19,287 nucleotides of DNA, taken from the NCBI GenBank assembly GCA_900542635.1, contig UQOJ01000039.1, positions 1-19,287 on the forward strand, written 5' to 3'. This document shows positions 7,601 through 13,951 of the stretch, in pieces. How positions within the stretch are numbered: the first letter of the stretch is position 1; each line of letters starts with the position of its first letter. The position numbers and the translations under genes are program-made. The notes below the pieces were generated by a model that saw only the letters and a list, made by a program, of their open reading frames with translations, did no database searches and had not been told where the DNA came from. This stretch comes from an uncultured Collinsella sp. (GTDB taxonomy: Bacteria > Actinomycetota > Coriobacteriia > Coriobacteriales > Coriobacteriaceae).

Positions 7601-7813
7601 CGAAGATCTTCAAATTCAAATAAACTGACAATCGATTCTTATAGCAGAGGCCCCTTGGCCTTTAGTTCGATACAAGTTCCGCACGAGCCGGAAAGCACTT
7701 AATGTGCTTTCCGTGCGAGCAGGACTGTTCGCAGTAGCAAACTAAAGGCCAAGGGGCCCAGTCAACCTATCAGCAGCGATTACTCAGCAGCTAGTTGAAT
7801 TTGAAGATCTTTG
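7601..7813. repeat. Outer inverted repeat enclosing E2 and the end of the glycosyltransferase gene
   Basis: AAGATCTTCAAATTCAA (7603-7619) is repeated in perfect inverted form at 7795-7811, with further pairing on both sides of the 17-bp core. The right copy is the last codons of the glycosyltransferase (KIFKFN), next to its stop at 7791-7793. It gives E2 a second, outer shell about 210 bases across. GAAGATCTTC inside the left copy is itself a palindrome. Confidence 0.8.
7649..7758 (-). repeat. Palindromic element E2, diverged relative of E1 in the opposite orientation
   Basis: The arms 7649-7667 and 7740-7758 form a perfect 19-bp inverted repeat (GGCCCCTTGGCCTTTAGTT). Read on the minus strand, the interior carries GTTTGCT (7736-7742), ACAGTCCT (7721-7728), a 9-bp hairpin with an ATTAA loop (7690-7712; GGAAAGCAC/GTGCTTTCC) and TGCGGAACT (7675-7683). 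Order and spacing match E1: 8 against 9 bases before the hairpin, and 6 bases after it in both. All stem sequences differ from E1 but remain complementary. CGCAC (7680-7684) and GTGCG (7713-7717) extend the inner stem. No T-run follows, so it is not a classical intrinsic terminator. It lies 3' of the glycosyltransferase gene and in its sense orientation. Confidence 0.85.
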
Positions 7814-8822
7814 AGGCAAGACGGTATAGGCCGAGTGTGGTTTTGTCTCCGGCCCGTCCACGCAGATTGGTGAAGAACCCGACCACGCCGTAGCGGGCAC
7901 GACGATACATGCGCTCGTCGTAGGCCTTCAAATCATTCCACAGCGTCTTTAGGCGCTCGTCGGCGCAATCTTCCTCGGAAAGCTTGGTGAGCACCGAGCA
8001 GATCGCCATCATCATGGTGAAGTAGCCCATCATGTACGAACGCAGGCGCGACGACTCGACATCGCTGTACAGGTGGTACGACTCCATCATGATACGCGTA
8101 ACACGGAACTGCTGGTCCAGACGCTTGACCATCGTTGCCTCGTTGACGCTCTGGCCCTCGCGACCGATAAAGTAGCGGTAGAGGTCGATGTCAGCGTAGT
8201 ACATGGTCTTGCAACGCGGCAGCGGCACGTAGGCGTAGATGTTGTCCACATAGAACGTGTGCGGCGGCATGGGAAGGTTGGACTCGCGCAGCACATCCGT
8301 GCGATAGCACAGGCTGTGCATGAGTAGGTTCTGGTCCAGGCGAAAATGACCGATCTGATCCCAGGAAAAGATCTTTTTTCGCGGCAGGGCAAATTTGTAG
8401 CCAATAGCGGTATGCGTGCCCTCGTAAACCTTCTCGTACACGTAGTTCGAGATAAACAGGTCAACGCGCTGGTCGCGCTCCTCAAAGCCGCGCAGAATCG
8501 ACAGCATGGTCGAAAGGGCAGCGCCGTCAAGCCAGTCGTCCGAATCGACAACCTTGTAGTAGGTGCCCTGCGCCTCGCGCAGACCCGAAAGGACGGCAAT
8601 ACCGTGACCGCCGTTCTCCTGGTGCACCGCGCGGATGATTCCAGGATAACGGGCCTCCCACTCGTCGGCCTTGGCGGCCGTCTCGTCCTTGGAGCCGTCG
8701 TCCACCACGATAATCTCGATATCGGTGGCGTAATTGCTCCCCTCCAAGATAGAGGTGATGCAATGGTCCATGTCCTTGGCGGCGTTATACGAGGGAATAC
8801 CGAATGTTATGACTTTATGCAT
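7791..8822 (-). CDS. Family 2 glycosyltransferase, glf-linked
   Basis: An inverting GT2 (GT-A fold) enzyme of 343 residues. The N-terminus MHKVITFGIPSYNAAKDM, the IIVVDDGSKDET nucleotide-binding strand, the NGGHG loop and the DXD-type motif KVVDSDDWLDG are diagnostic. There are no clear membrane segments, so it is probably a cytoplasmic or peripheral enzyme acting on a lipid-linked or surface glycan. The start at 8822 lies inside the end of glf (8-base overlap), indicating coupled translation; the longer form from 8840 lacks a ribosome site as well. Adjacency to glf suggests galactofuranose as donor sugar, but this is inference from context. Its 3' end is duplicated in inverted form beyond E2. 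Confidence 0.88.
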   Translation of the reverse strand: MHKVITFGIPSYNAAKDMDHCITSILEGSNYATDIEIIVVDDGSKDETAAKADEWEARYPGIIRAVHQENGGHGIAVLSGLREAQGTYYKVVDSDDWLDGAALSTMLSILRGFEERDQRVDLFISNYVYEKVYEGTHTAIGYKFALPRKKIFSWDQIGHFRLDQNLLMHSLCYRTDVLRESNLPMPPHTFYVDNIYAYVPLPRCKTMYYADIDLYRYFIGREGQSVNEATMVKRLDQQFRVTRIMMESYHLYSDVESSRLRSYMMGYFTMMMAICSVLTKLSEEDCADERLKTLWNDLKAYDERMYRRARYGVVGFFTNLRGRAGDKTTLGLYRLASKIFKFN

Positions 8823-10017
8823 GGCAGGCGATAATCTCATCCGAAAGATCGAGGGCGGAATTGGTCACAGCGTCCATATCGTAGTAACGATACTCGGCCA
8901 GACGACCCACCGGGTGGAAGTTCGTCAGGTTCTGGACGCGCTCAAGATAGCGCTCATAGAGCTCACGGTTCTCGGGCTCAAGAATGGCGTAGTACGGCGT
9001 CTCGCCCGAGCCGGGCGTATAAGCCTTGGAGTACTCCTTCATGATGGTGGTCTTGCCGGGCAGGACCTGACCGGTCATGTTCTTGAACTCGGTGATACGC
9101 GTGTAGTCCTCGCTCGTGGTGTAGTTGACGGTGCCCACGGGCTGGAACTGGTCCATATCGAGCGTCTCGAACTTCATATCGAGTGTGCGGTACGGCAACG
9201 CACCCAAGTCGAGGTTGAACAGCTCATCGAGCGGACCGGTATAGACGATCTCGCCACCATAGACCTTGCCGTCGATCTTGACGGTAGTCTCGTCGATCTC
9301 AAAGAGATCGCGGGCGTCCACGTCGCAGAACACGTCGATCAGGTCGTGGTCGAGCATGTGCTCAAAGAGCGCCGTGTAGCCCTCCTGCGGCATGCCCTGG
9401 AAGGGAGCTTGCGGGAAGTAGCGGTCATCATCACCCACAAAGACGGGAACGCGGCCGGTGATCGAGGGGTCGATCTGATCGGGCGTCTGGCCCCACTGCT
9501 TCATGGTGTAATGCAAAAAGACGTTCTCGTAGACGTAATCGGCGACCTCGGCCAAGTCGGGGTCGTTCTTCTTACGCAGCTCCATAATGGGCACCTTGAC
9601 ATCCTTGCCAAAGGTCTCCACGAGCTTCTGATACAGCTCCTCGCCGCGCTCGTCACCAAAGGCGAGCTTGAGACTCGCATGGTTGAAGGGCACGGGCATA
9701 AGGGTACCGTTGATGTTGGCGAGCACCTTGTGCTGATAATCCGTCCACTTGGTAAAGCGCGACAGGAAATTGTGCACGCGCTCGTTAAAGGTGTGATAGA
9801 TATGCGGACCGTACTCGTGGATCAGGATTCCGGCCTCGTCAGTGCAGTCATAGGCATTGCCCGCAATGTGGCTACGGCGCTCCAAAACGGCAACACGATA
9901 GCCGATGGTCTCGGCAAGACGGCGGGCGCAAACGGCACCGGCATATCCAGCACCGACGACAATCATGTCGTACGCGCCGGCGTTAAAGCCTTCAGGCAGG
10001 CCTGAGGTAATCTGCAT
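8815..10017 (-). CDS. glf: UDP-galactopyranose mutase
   Basis: Glf is an FAD enzyme that interconverts UDP-galactopyranose and UDP-galactofuranose, the donor for galactofuranose-containing surface polysaccharides. The FAD motif VVGAGYAGAVCA is at residues 20-31, followed by LERRSHIAGNAYD, EYGPHIYHT and FTKWTDYQHKVLA, all standard in Glf. Further family blocks are PVPFNHASL, KQWGQTPDQIDP, VPVFVGDDDRYFP and the C-terminal FHPVGRLAEYRYYDMDA. At 400 residues it is slightly longer than most, with about 13 extra residues before the FAD strand. AAGGAG precedes the ATG at 10015-10017. Its stop overlaps the downstream glycosyltransferase, so the two form an operon. Confidence 0.96.
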   Translation of the reverse strand: MQITSGLPEGFNAGAYDMIVVGAGYAGAVCARRLAETIGYRVAVLERRSHIAGNAYDCTDEAGILIHEYGPHIYHTFNERVHNFLSRFTKWTDYQHKVLANINGTLMPVPFNHASLKLAFGDERGEELYQKLVETFGKDVKVPIMELRKKNDPDLAEVADYVYENVFLHYTMKQWGQTPDQIDPSITGRVPVFVGDDDRYFPQAPFQGMPQEGYTALFEHMLDHDLIDVFCDVDARDLFEIDETTVKIDGKVYGGEIVYTGPLDELFNLDLGALPYRTLDMKFETLDMDQFQPVGTVNYTTSEDYTRITEFKNMTGQVLPGKTTIMKEYSKAYTPGSGETPYYAILEPENRELYERYLERVQNLTNFHPVGRLAEYRYYDMDAVTNSALDLSDEIIACHA

Positions 10018-10031
10018 CGATACTCCTTGTC

Positions 10032-10079
10032 AAAAGCCACGGGCTCGTTAGCTGGGCTTTTCTCGAACATTCTTCGAGA
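10032..10079 (-). promoter_or_regulatory. Structured leader of glf: two adjacent hairpins
   Basis: TCTCGAA and TTCGAGA (10061-10067, 10073-10079) form a perfect 7-bp repeat with a five-base loop. Next to it AAAAGCC and GGCTTTT (10032-10038, 10055-10061) form a second repeat that ends four bases before the AAGGAG site of glf. Together they fill nearly the whole predicted leader. The second stem ends in a short T-run on the minus strand and could attenuate or mask translation; function is inferred only from structure. Confidence 0.4.
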
Positions 10080-10095
10080 CATATTTATCAGAGCG

Positions 10096-10121
10096 ATTAT
10101 AGCGCTAATGCGTCCTATAAT
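10096..10121. promoter_or_regulatory. Overlapping divergent promoters for glf (-) and pta (+)
   Basis: A perfect TATAAT lies on the minus strand at 10096-10101, toward glf, and another on the plus strand at 10116-10121, toward pta. Neither has a recognisable -35, and the -35 position of each would overlap the other's -10. The two promoters may therefore compete or need activators. Confidence 0.5.
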
Positions 10122-10173
10122 GAGCTTGCCACACAAGGAAAGCTCAAGCACCGCGGCGAACATAATTGAAAGG

Positions 10174-10196
10174 TAAACCCGCTAGCAGCGGGTTTA
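10174..10196 (+). promoter_or_regulatory. Hairpin in the pta leader
   Basis: TAAACCCGC and GCGGGTTTA form a perfect 9-bp stem with a TAGCA loop, 52 bases before the pta start. Only TT follows, so on the plus strand it is at best a weak attenuator. It might instead stabilise the mRNA. Confidence 0.4.
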
Positions 10197-10248
10197 TTCG
10201 TGAACAGCCGGGCGCCTGGAGCTTAGCGAAACGCTTGTAAGGAGTAAC

Positions 10249-11229
10249 ATGAGCGATTTCCTAAACCGTATGAAGTCTGCCGCCAAGGCCGACCTTAAGA
10301 CGATCGTCCTGCCCGAGGGCGAGGATCCGCGCACTATCGTCGCGGCCACCAAAATCATCGAGGAGGGCCTGGCAAAGATCGTCATCCTGGGCAACCCCGA
10401 CGAGATCAACGTTCCCGGCGCTACCGTCATCGACCCGCGCAATGCCGAGAAGCACGAGGAGTACGCAAAGAAGTTTGCCGAGCTCCGCGCCAAGAAGGGC
10501 GTTACCATCGAGCAGGCTCGCGCCCAGGTGATGGACGCCACCTACTTTGGCACCATGATGGTCAAGATGGGCGACGCCGACGGCCTGGTCTCCGGCGCCT
10601 GCCACTCCACCGCCGACACCCTGCGCCCCGCGCTTCAGATCCTCAAGACCGCCCCGGGCACCAAGCTGGTCTCGGCCTTCTTCGTGATGTGCACCGACAC
10701 CCCGCAGTTCGGCACCGACGGCACTCTGATCTTCGCCGACTGCGGTCTCAACATCAACCCGTCCTCCGACGAGCTCTCCGAGATCGCCATCGCCTCCGCT
10801 CACTCCTGGTCCACCTTCATGGGCAATGTTGAGCCGCACGTGGCCATGCTCTCCTACTCCACCATGGGCTCCGCCGGCGGCGAGGTCGCCAAGAAGGTCC
10901 AAGAGGCCGTGAAGTTCTGCAAGGAGAAGGCTCCCGAGCTCGCCATCGACGGCGACCTGCAGCTCGACGCCGCTATCGTCCCCACCGTCGCCCAGCTCAA
11001 GGCTCCCGGCTCCTCCGTCGCCGGTAAGGCCAACGTGCTCGTGTTCCCCGACCTCGAGGCAGGCAACATCGGCTACAAGCTGGTCCAGCGCTTCGCTGGC
11101 GCCGACGCCTACGGCCCCATCCTGCAGGGCATCGCCAAGCCGGTTAACGACCTTTCGCGCGGCTGCTCTGCCGATGACATCGTGGGTGTCGTGGCCATCA
11201 CCGCCGTCCAGGCTCAGATGGCTGAGTAG
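10249..11229 (+). CDS. pta: Phosphate acetyltransferase
   Basis: Pta converts acetyl-CoA and phosphate to acetyl phosphate and CoA; with acetate kinase it gives ATP and acetate. The 326-residue single-domain form matches the short Pta of Firmicutes and methanogens, without the N-terminal regulatory domain of E. coli Pta. TIVLPEGEDPRTIVAA, GLVSGACHSTADTLRPALQ, FADCGLNINPSS, VAMLSYSTMGSAGG, ANVLVFPDLEAGNIGYKL and GPILQGIAKPVNDLSRGC are all conserved. AAGGAG precedes the ATG by six bases. The codon choice is strongly biased to C-ending codons, as expected for a highly expressed gene. It converges on the acetate kinase genes across a shared terminator, unlike the usual pta-ackA or ackA-pta operon. 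Confidence 0.97.
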   Translation: MSDFLNRMKSAAKADLKTIVLPEGEDPRTIVAATKIIEEGLAKIVILGNPDEINVPGATVIDPRNAEKHEEYAKKFAELRAKKGVTIEQARAQVMDATYFGTMMVKMGDADGLVSGACHSTADTLRPALQILKTAPGTKLVSAFFVMCTDTPQFGTDGTLIFADCGLNINPSSDELSEIAIASAHSWSTFMGNVEPHVAMLSYSTMGSAGGEVAKKVQEAVKFCKEKAPELAIDGDLQLDAAIVPTVAQLKAPGSSVAGKANVLVFPDLEAGNIGYKLVQRFAGADAYGPILQGIAKPVNDLSRGCSADDIVGVVAITAVQAQMAE

Positions 11230-11271
11230 CGTACATATCCCCTCGGGACTGAAATTTCCGCCTGCTAGTAA

Positions 11272-11305
11272 AAAGGCCTCCGGAGCTGTTGCTCTGGAGG
11301 CCTTT
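11272..11305. terminator. Bidirectional terminator between pta and ackA
   Basis: A 15-bp stem (AAAGGCCTCC... with ...GGAGGCCTTT, one G-T pair) closes on a TGTT loop. A-rich sequence on the left and CCTTTCGTTT on the right allow it to end transcripts from both sides. Confidence 0.88.
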
Positions 11306-11327
11306 CGTTTACTTGCAAATGCGAGCG

Positions 11328-12506
11328 TTAGTTGTTCTTGGTCAGACGCTCGACGTCGTGGGCGATCATGTATTCCTCGTCGGTGGGGATGACCATGACC
11401 GTGACGGCGGAACCGGCGGCACTGATGACCTGCGGGCCGTTGCCCACGGCCTCGCGGTTCTTGTTGTTGTCGATGCGTACGCCCAGCCACTCAAAGCAGT
11501 CGCAGAAGGCCTTGCGGATCGACCAATCGTTCTCGCCGATGCCGGCGGTAAAGGTGATGGTGTCCACGCCCGCCATGGAAGCGATCATGGAACCGGCCTG
11601 CTGCATGGCCTTGTATGCGAACATATCGAAGGCGAGCAGGCAGCGCTCATCGCCCTCGGAGGCGCGCGTGCGGATGTCGCGGGCGTCGTTGGAGATGCCC
11701 GAGATGGCAAGCAGACCAGACTGCTTGTTCATCATGTCATCGACTTCCTGATAGCTGTAGCCGCCCTCGCGCTGGAGGTAGCACACGGTGGCCGGATCAA
11801 TGGAACCACAGCGGGTACCCATCATCAGACCGTCAAGCGGCGTGAGGCCCATCGTGGTGTCGCGGCACACGCCGTCCTCGATAGCAGCGAGCGAAGCACC
11901 GTTACCCAAATGGCACGAAAGCAGACGGTGGCAGCGCGAACCCAGGATCTCCTTGGCCATCATCCACTCATAGCGGTGGCTCGTGCCGTGGGCGCCGTAC
12001 TTGCGCACGTGGTACTTGTCGCACACGTCCTTGGGCAGCGCGTAGGTATAGGCGACCTCGGGCATGGTCATGTGGAACGAGGTGTCGAAGACCGCCACGT
12101 TGGGCAGCTCCGGATACTTCTCACGGCAATACTCAATCGCCGCGGCCTCGCCGTAGTTGTGCAGCGGGGCGAGCGGGGCCACCTCGAGAATCTTGGCCAT
12201 AACTTCGTCGTCAACAACTGCGGAATCATCGAAGTGCCAGCCGCCCTGAACGATACGATGACCAATGCCATCAATCGTAAAGTCGGTCTTCTCGAGCTCC
12301 TCGAGCACGCGAGCGATAGCAGAGCGATGATCGGGGAAAGGGACCTCCTCGGTCTGCTTGGCGCCACCGTTCTCGGAGTGGCCAAAGATGCCCATGTCCG
12401 AACCGATACGTTCGCAGTTGCCCTTGGCGAAAACCTCGCGGGTATCGGTATCCAAAAGCTGATATTTAAGGCTTGAGCTGCCGGCGTTGACAACAAGTAC
12501 GTTCAT
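11328..12506 (-). CDS. ackA: Acetate kinase, paralogue 1
   Basis: Acetate kinase makes ATP and acetate from acetyl phosphate and ADP in the cytoplasm. The 392-residue protein has the ASKHA start NVLVVNAGSSSLKYQ. By alignment to the Methanosarcina enzyme N7, R84 (GHR), D141 (DTSFH), H173 (AHGTSH), R232 (MGTRCG) and the C-terminal glutamate (PTDEE) are in place. Unlike the textbook motifs it reads GHRIVQGGW instead of GHRVVHGGE, and TRCGSIDP instead of TRSGDIDP; its neighbour shares both changes. AAAGGAG precedes the start. It is the second gene of a tandem pair, but a terminator and a promoter-like region lie between them, so separate regulation is likely. Confidence 0.96.
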   Translation of the reverse strand: MNVLVVNAGSSSLKYQLLDTDTREVFAKGNCERIGSDMGIFGHSENGGAKQTEEVPFPDHRSAIARVLEELEKTDFTIDGIGHRIVQGGWHFDDSAVVDDEVMAKILEVAPLAPLHNYGEAAAIEYCREKYPELPNVAVFDTSFHMTMPEVAYTYALPKDVCDKYHVRKYGAHGTSHRYEWMMAKEILGSRCHRLLSCHLGNGASLAAIEDGVCRDTTMGLTPLDGLMMGTRCGSIDPATVCYLQREGGYSYQEVDDMMNKQSGLLAISGISNDARDIRTRASEGDERCLLAFDMFAYKAMQQAGSMIASMAGVDTITFTAGIGENDWSIRKAFCDCFEWLGVRIDNNKNREAVGNGPQVISAAGSAVTVMVIPTDEEYMIAHDVERLTKNN

Positions 12507-12561
12507 GAGACTCCTTTGCAGTGCAATACGGTCGACGCAGACCCCTTAAGGCGGCCGCATG

Positions 12562-12589
12562 TTAATAAGAAGTTATCACAACTTGATAA
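12562..12589 (-). promoter_or_regulatory. Candidate promoter and operator of ackA paralogue 1
   Basis: On the minus strand TTATCA (12584-12589) and TATTAA (12562-12567) lie 16 bases apart, each matching 4 of 6 consensus bases. The same AT-rich patch contains TTATCA-CAACT-TGATAA (12573-12589), a perfect inverted repeat, and another CTATCA at about 12594-12599. This may be a regulator site on the promoter. Confidence 0.4.
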
Positions 12590-12620
12590 ATAGCTATCAG
12601 GCATATCGCCCAACGAGCAC

Positions 12621-12659
12621 AAAAGAGGGGCCGAACGGCGCTCGGTCGTCCAGCCCCTC
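12621..12659 (-). terminator. Terminator after ackA paralogue 2
   Basis: GAGGGGC (12625-12631) pairs with GCCCCTC (12653-12659), with a smaller CGA/TCG stem inside. On the minus strand CTTTT follows. It lies 11 bases past the stop of the upstream acetate kinase gene and separates the two paralogues. Confidence 0.8.
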
Positions 12660-12670
12660 CCCTCTTGCAA

Positions 12671-13849
12671 TTACTTGCCGTTGACGATGCGCTCGACGTC
12701 AGAAGCGATCATGAACTCCTCGTCCGTGGGGATGACGAAAATCTTGACCTTGGAATCCTTGGCAGACAGGCACCAAGCGCCGTCACCACGCAGGGCGTTG
12801 CGGGCATGATCCATCTTGACGCCCATAAAGGCCAGACGGTCGGCGACGCCGGCACGAACGGCCGGAGCGTGCTCACCGATGCCAGCGGTGAAGACCAGCG
12901 TGTCCATGCCGCACATGGAAGTGGCCATCTCGGCAGCCTTGGCGGCAATCTTGTAGACGAACATGTCGAAGGCAAGCTGAGCCTCGGGGTCACCAGCAGC
13001 GGCGAGCTCCTCGACGTTGCGGCAGTCGTTGGTCTTGCCGCCGGTCACAGCCAAAAGGCCGGACTTCTTGTTCATCATCTCGTCGACCTCGTCGAAGGTG
13101 TAGCCGCCCTCGCGCTGCAGGTAGCACACGGTAGCCGGGTCGATGGAGCCGCAGCGGGTGCCCATCATGACGCCGTCGAGAGGGGTGAGACCCATGGTGG
13201 TATCCATGCACTTGCCGTCCTCGATGGCGCACAGGGAAGCACCGGAACCGATGTGGCACACAACGACCTTGCGGGCCTCGCCGTTGGTCATCTCGGCGAC
13301 CTTCTTGGAGATGTAACGGTAACTGGTGCCGTGGGCGCCGTACTTACGGATGTGCAGCTTGTCGCAAACATCCTTGGGCAGGGCGTAAGTCTTGGCGACC
13401 TCGGGCATGTTGAAGTGGAAAGCGGTGTCGTAGACCGTGACGTTGGGCAGGTCGGGATACTGCTCGAGGCAGTACTCGATAACGTTGGCCTCGGGGTTGT
13501 TGTGCAGCGGCGCCAGCGGGGCGACCTCGCGGATCTTGGCGAGAACGTCCTCATCGACGAGGGAGGAGTCGCCAAAGTACCAACCGCCCTGAACGATGCG
13601 ATGGCCGATGCCCTCGATCTTGACGCCGTTGGCCTCGAGGTCCTTCAGAACGACCTCGATGGCGACCTTGTGGTCAGGGAACTCGATGTTCTCGGTCACT
13701 TTCTTGGAACCGTTGGCGGCGTGGGCGAAGGTACCGCCGGTAAAGCAGACGCGCTCGCAGGAGCCCTTTGCGGACACCTTGTGGGACTTGGTGTCGATGA
13801 CCTGATACTTAAGGGTCGAAGATCCCGCGTTGACGACCAGAACGTTCAT
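12671..13849 (-). CDS. ackA: Acetate kinase, paralogue 2
   Basis: Acetate kinase with the same 392-residue length as its neighbour. By my hand count 180 of the first 270 positions are identical without gaps. Both carry GHRIVQGGW and TRCGSIDP, so they derive from one duplicated ancestor. Catalytic residues N7, R84, D141, H173, R232 and the C-terminal glutamate are kept. Two sites differ from paralogue 1: HGTSY instead of HGTSH (residue 177) and CHIGSG instead of CHLGNG (N202S). Region 181-197 is almost unrelated between the two. The codon use is strongly biased, suggesting high expression. AGGGAGA precedes the start. Substrate could be acetate or another short acid such as propionate or butyrate; the sequence does not settle this. 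Confidence 0.95.
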   Translation of the reverse strand: MNVLVVNAGSSTLKYQVIDTKSHKVSAKGSCERVCFTGGTFAHAANGSKKVTENIEFPDHKVAIEVVLKDLEANGVKIEGIGHRIVQGGWYFGDSSLVDEDVLAKIREVAPLAPLHNNPEANVIEYCLEQYPDLPNVTVYDTAFHFNMPEVAKTYALPKDVCDKLHIRKYGAHGTSYRYISKKVAEMTNGEARKVVVCHIGSGASLCAIEDGKCMDTTMGLTPLDGVMMGTRCGSIDPATVCYLQREGGYTFDEVDEMMNKKSGLLAVTGGKTNDCRNVEELAAAGDPEAQLAFDMFVYKIAAKAAEMATSMCGMDTLVFTAGIGEHAPAVRAGVADRLAFMGVKMDHARNALRGDGAWCLSAKDSKVKIFVIPTDEEFMIASDVERIVNGK

Positions 13850-13902
13850 GTGTCTCCCTACTAACAGGCGGTGTGGCGCCGCCAGGTTACATACGCTTCA
13901 AT

Positions 13903-13936
13903 AATAAACCCAAACGCCCTCGCGCTCGGGTTTATT
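13903..13936 (-). terminator. Probable terminator after the MFS gene
   Basis: AATAAACCC (13903-13911) pairs with GGGTTTATT (13928-13936) around a 16-base GC-rich loop. On the minus strand TTTATTATTG follows, a moderate T-run. It lies 15 bases after the MFS stop, before ackA paralogue 2. Confidence 0.6.
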
Positions 13937-13951
13937 GCGTTGATATATAAG

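Noticed and set aside
7496..7702. 68-residue frame across the palindromic elements
   Set aside because: It spans parts of both elements, has no ribosome site and has odd composition. The inverted-repeat structure explains the sequence better.
7427..7758. Integron attC-type site or CRISPR array
   Set aside because: The GTT and AAC ends are in the wrong order for attC, no integrase is nearby, and there are only two diverged, oppositely oriented copies without spacers.
8734..10005. 423-residue open frame on the plus strand
   Set aside because: It is the mirror frame of glf and the glycosyltransferase start. It is Val/Leu/Asp-rich, as antisense frames of high-GC genes are, while the minus strand gives unmistakable protein families.
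10261..11490. 409-residue minus-strand frame over pta
   Set aside because: Antisense of pta, with Gly/Val/Asp-rich low-complexity content. Pta on the plus strand has complete motifs and a strong ribosome site.
11289..13864. Two plus-strand open frames of 395 and 399 residues
   Set aside because: Both are antisense shadows of the two acetate kinases; their similarity to each other only reflects the paralogous genes.
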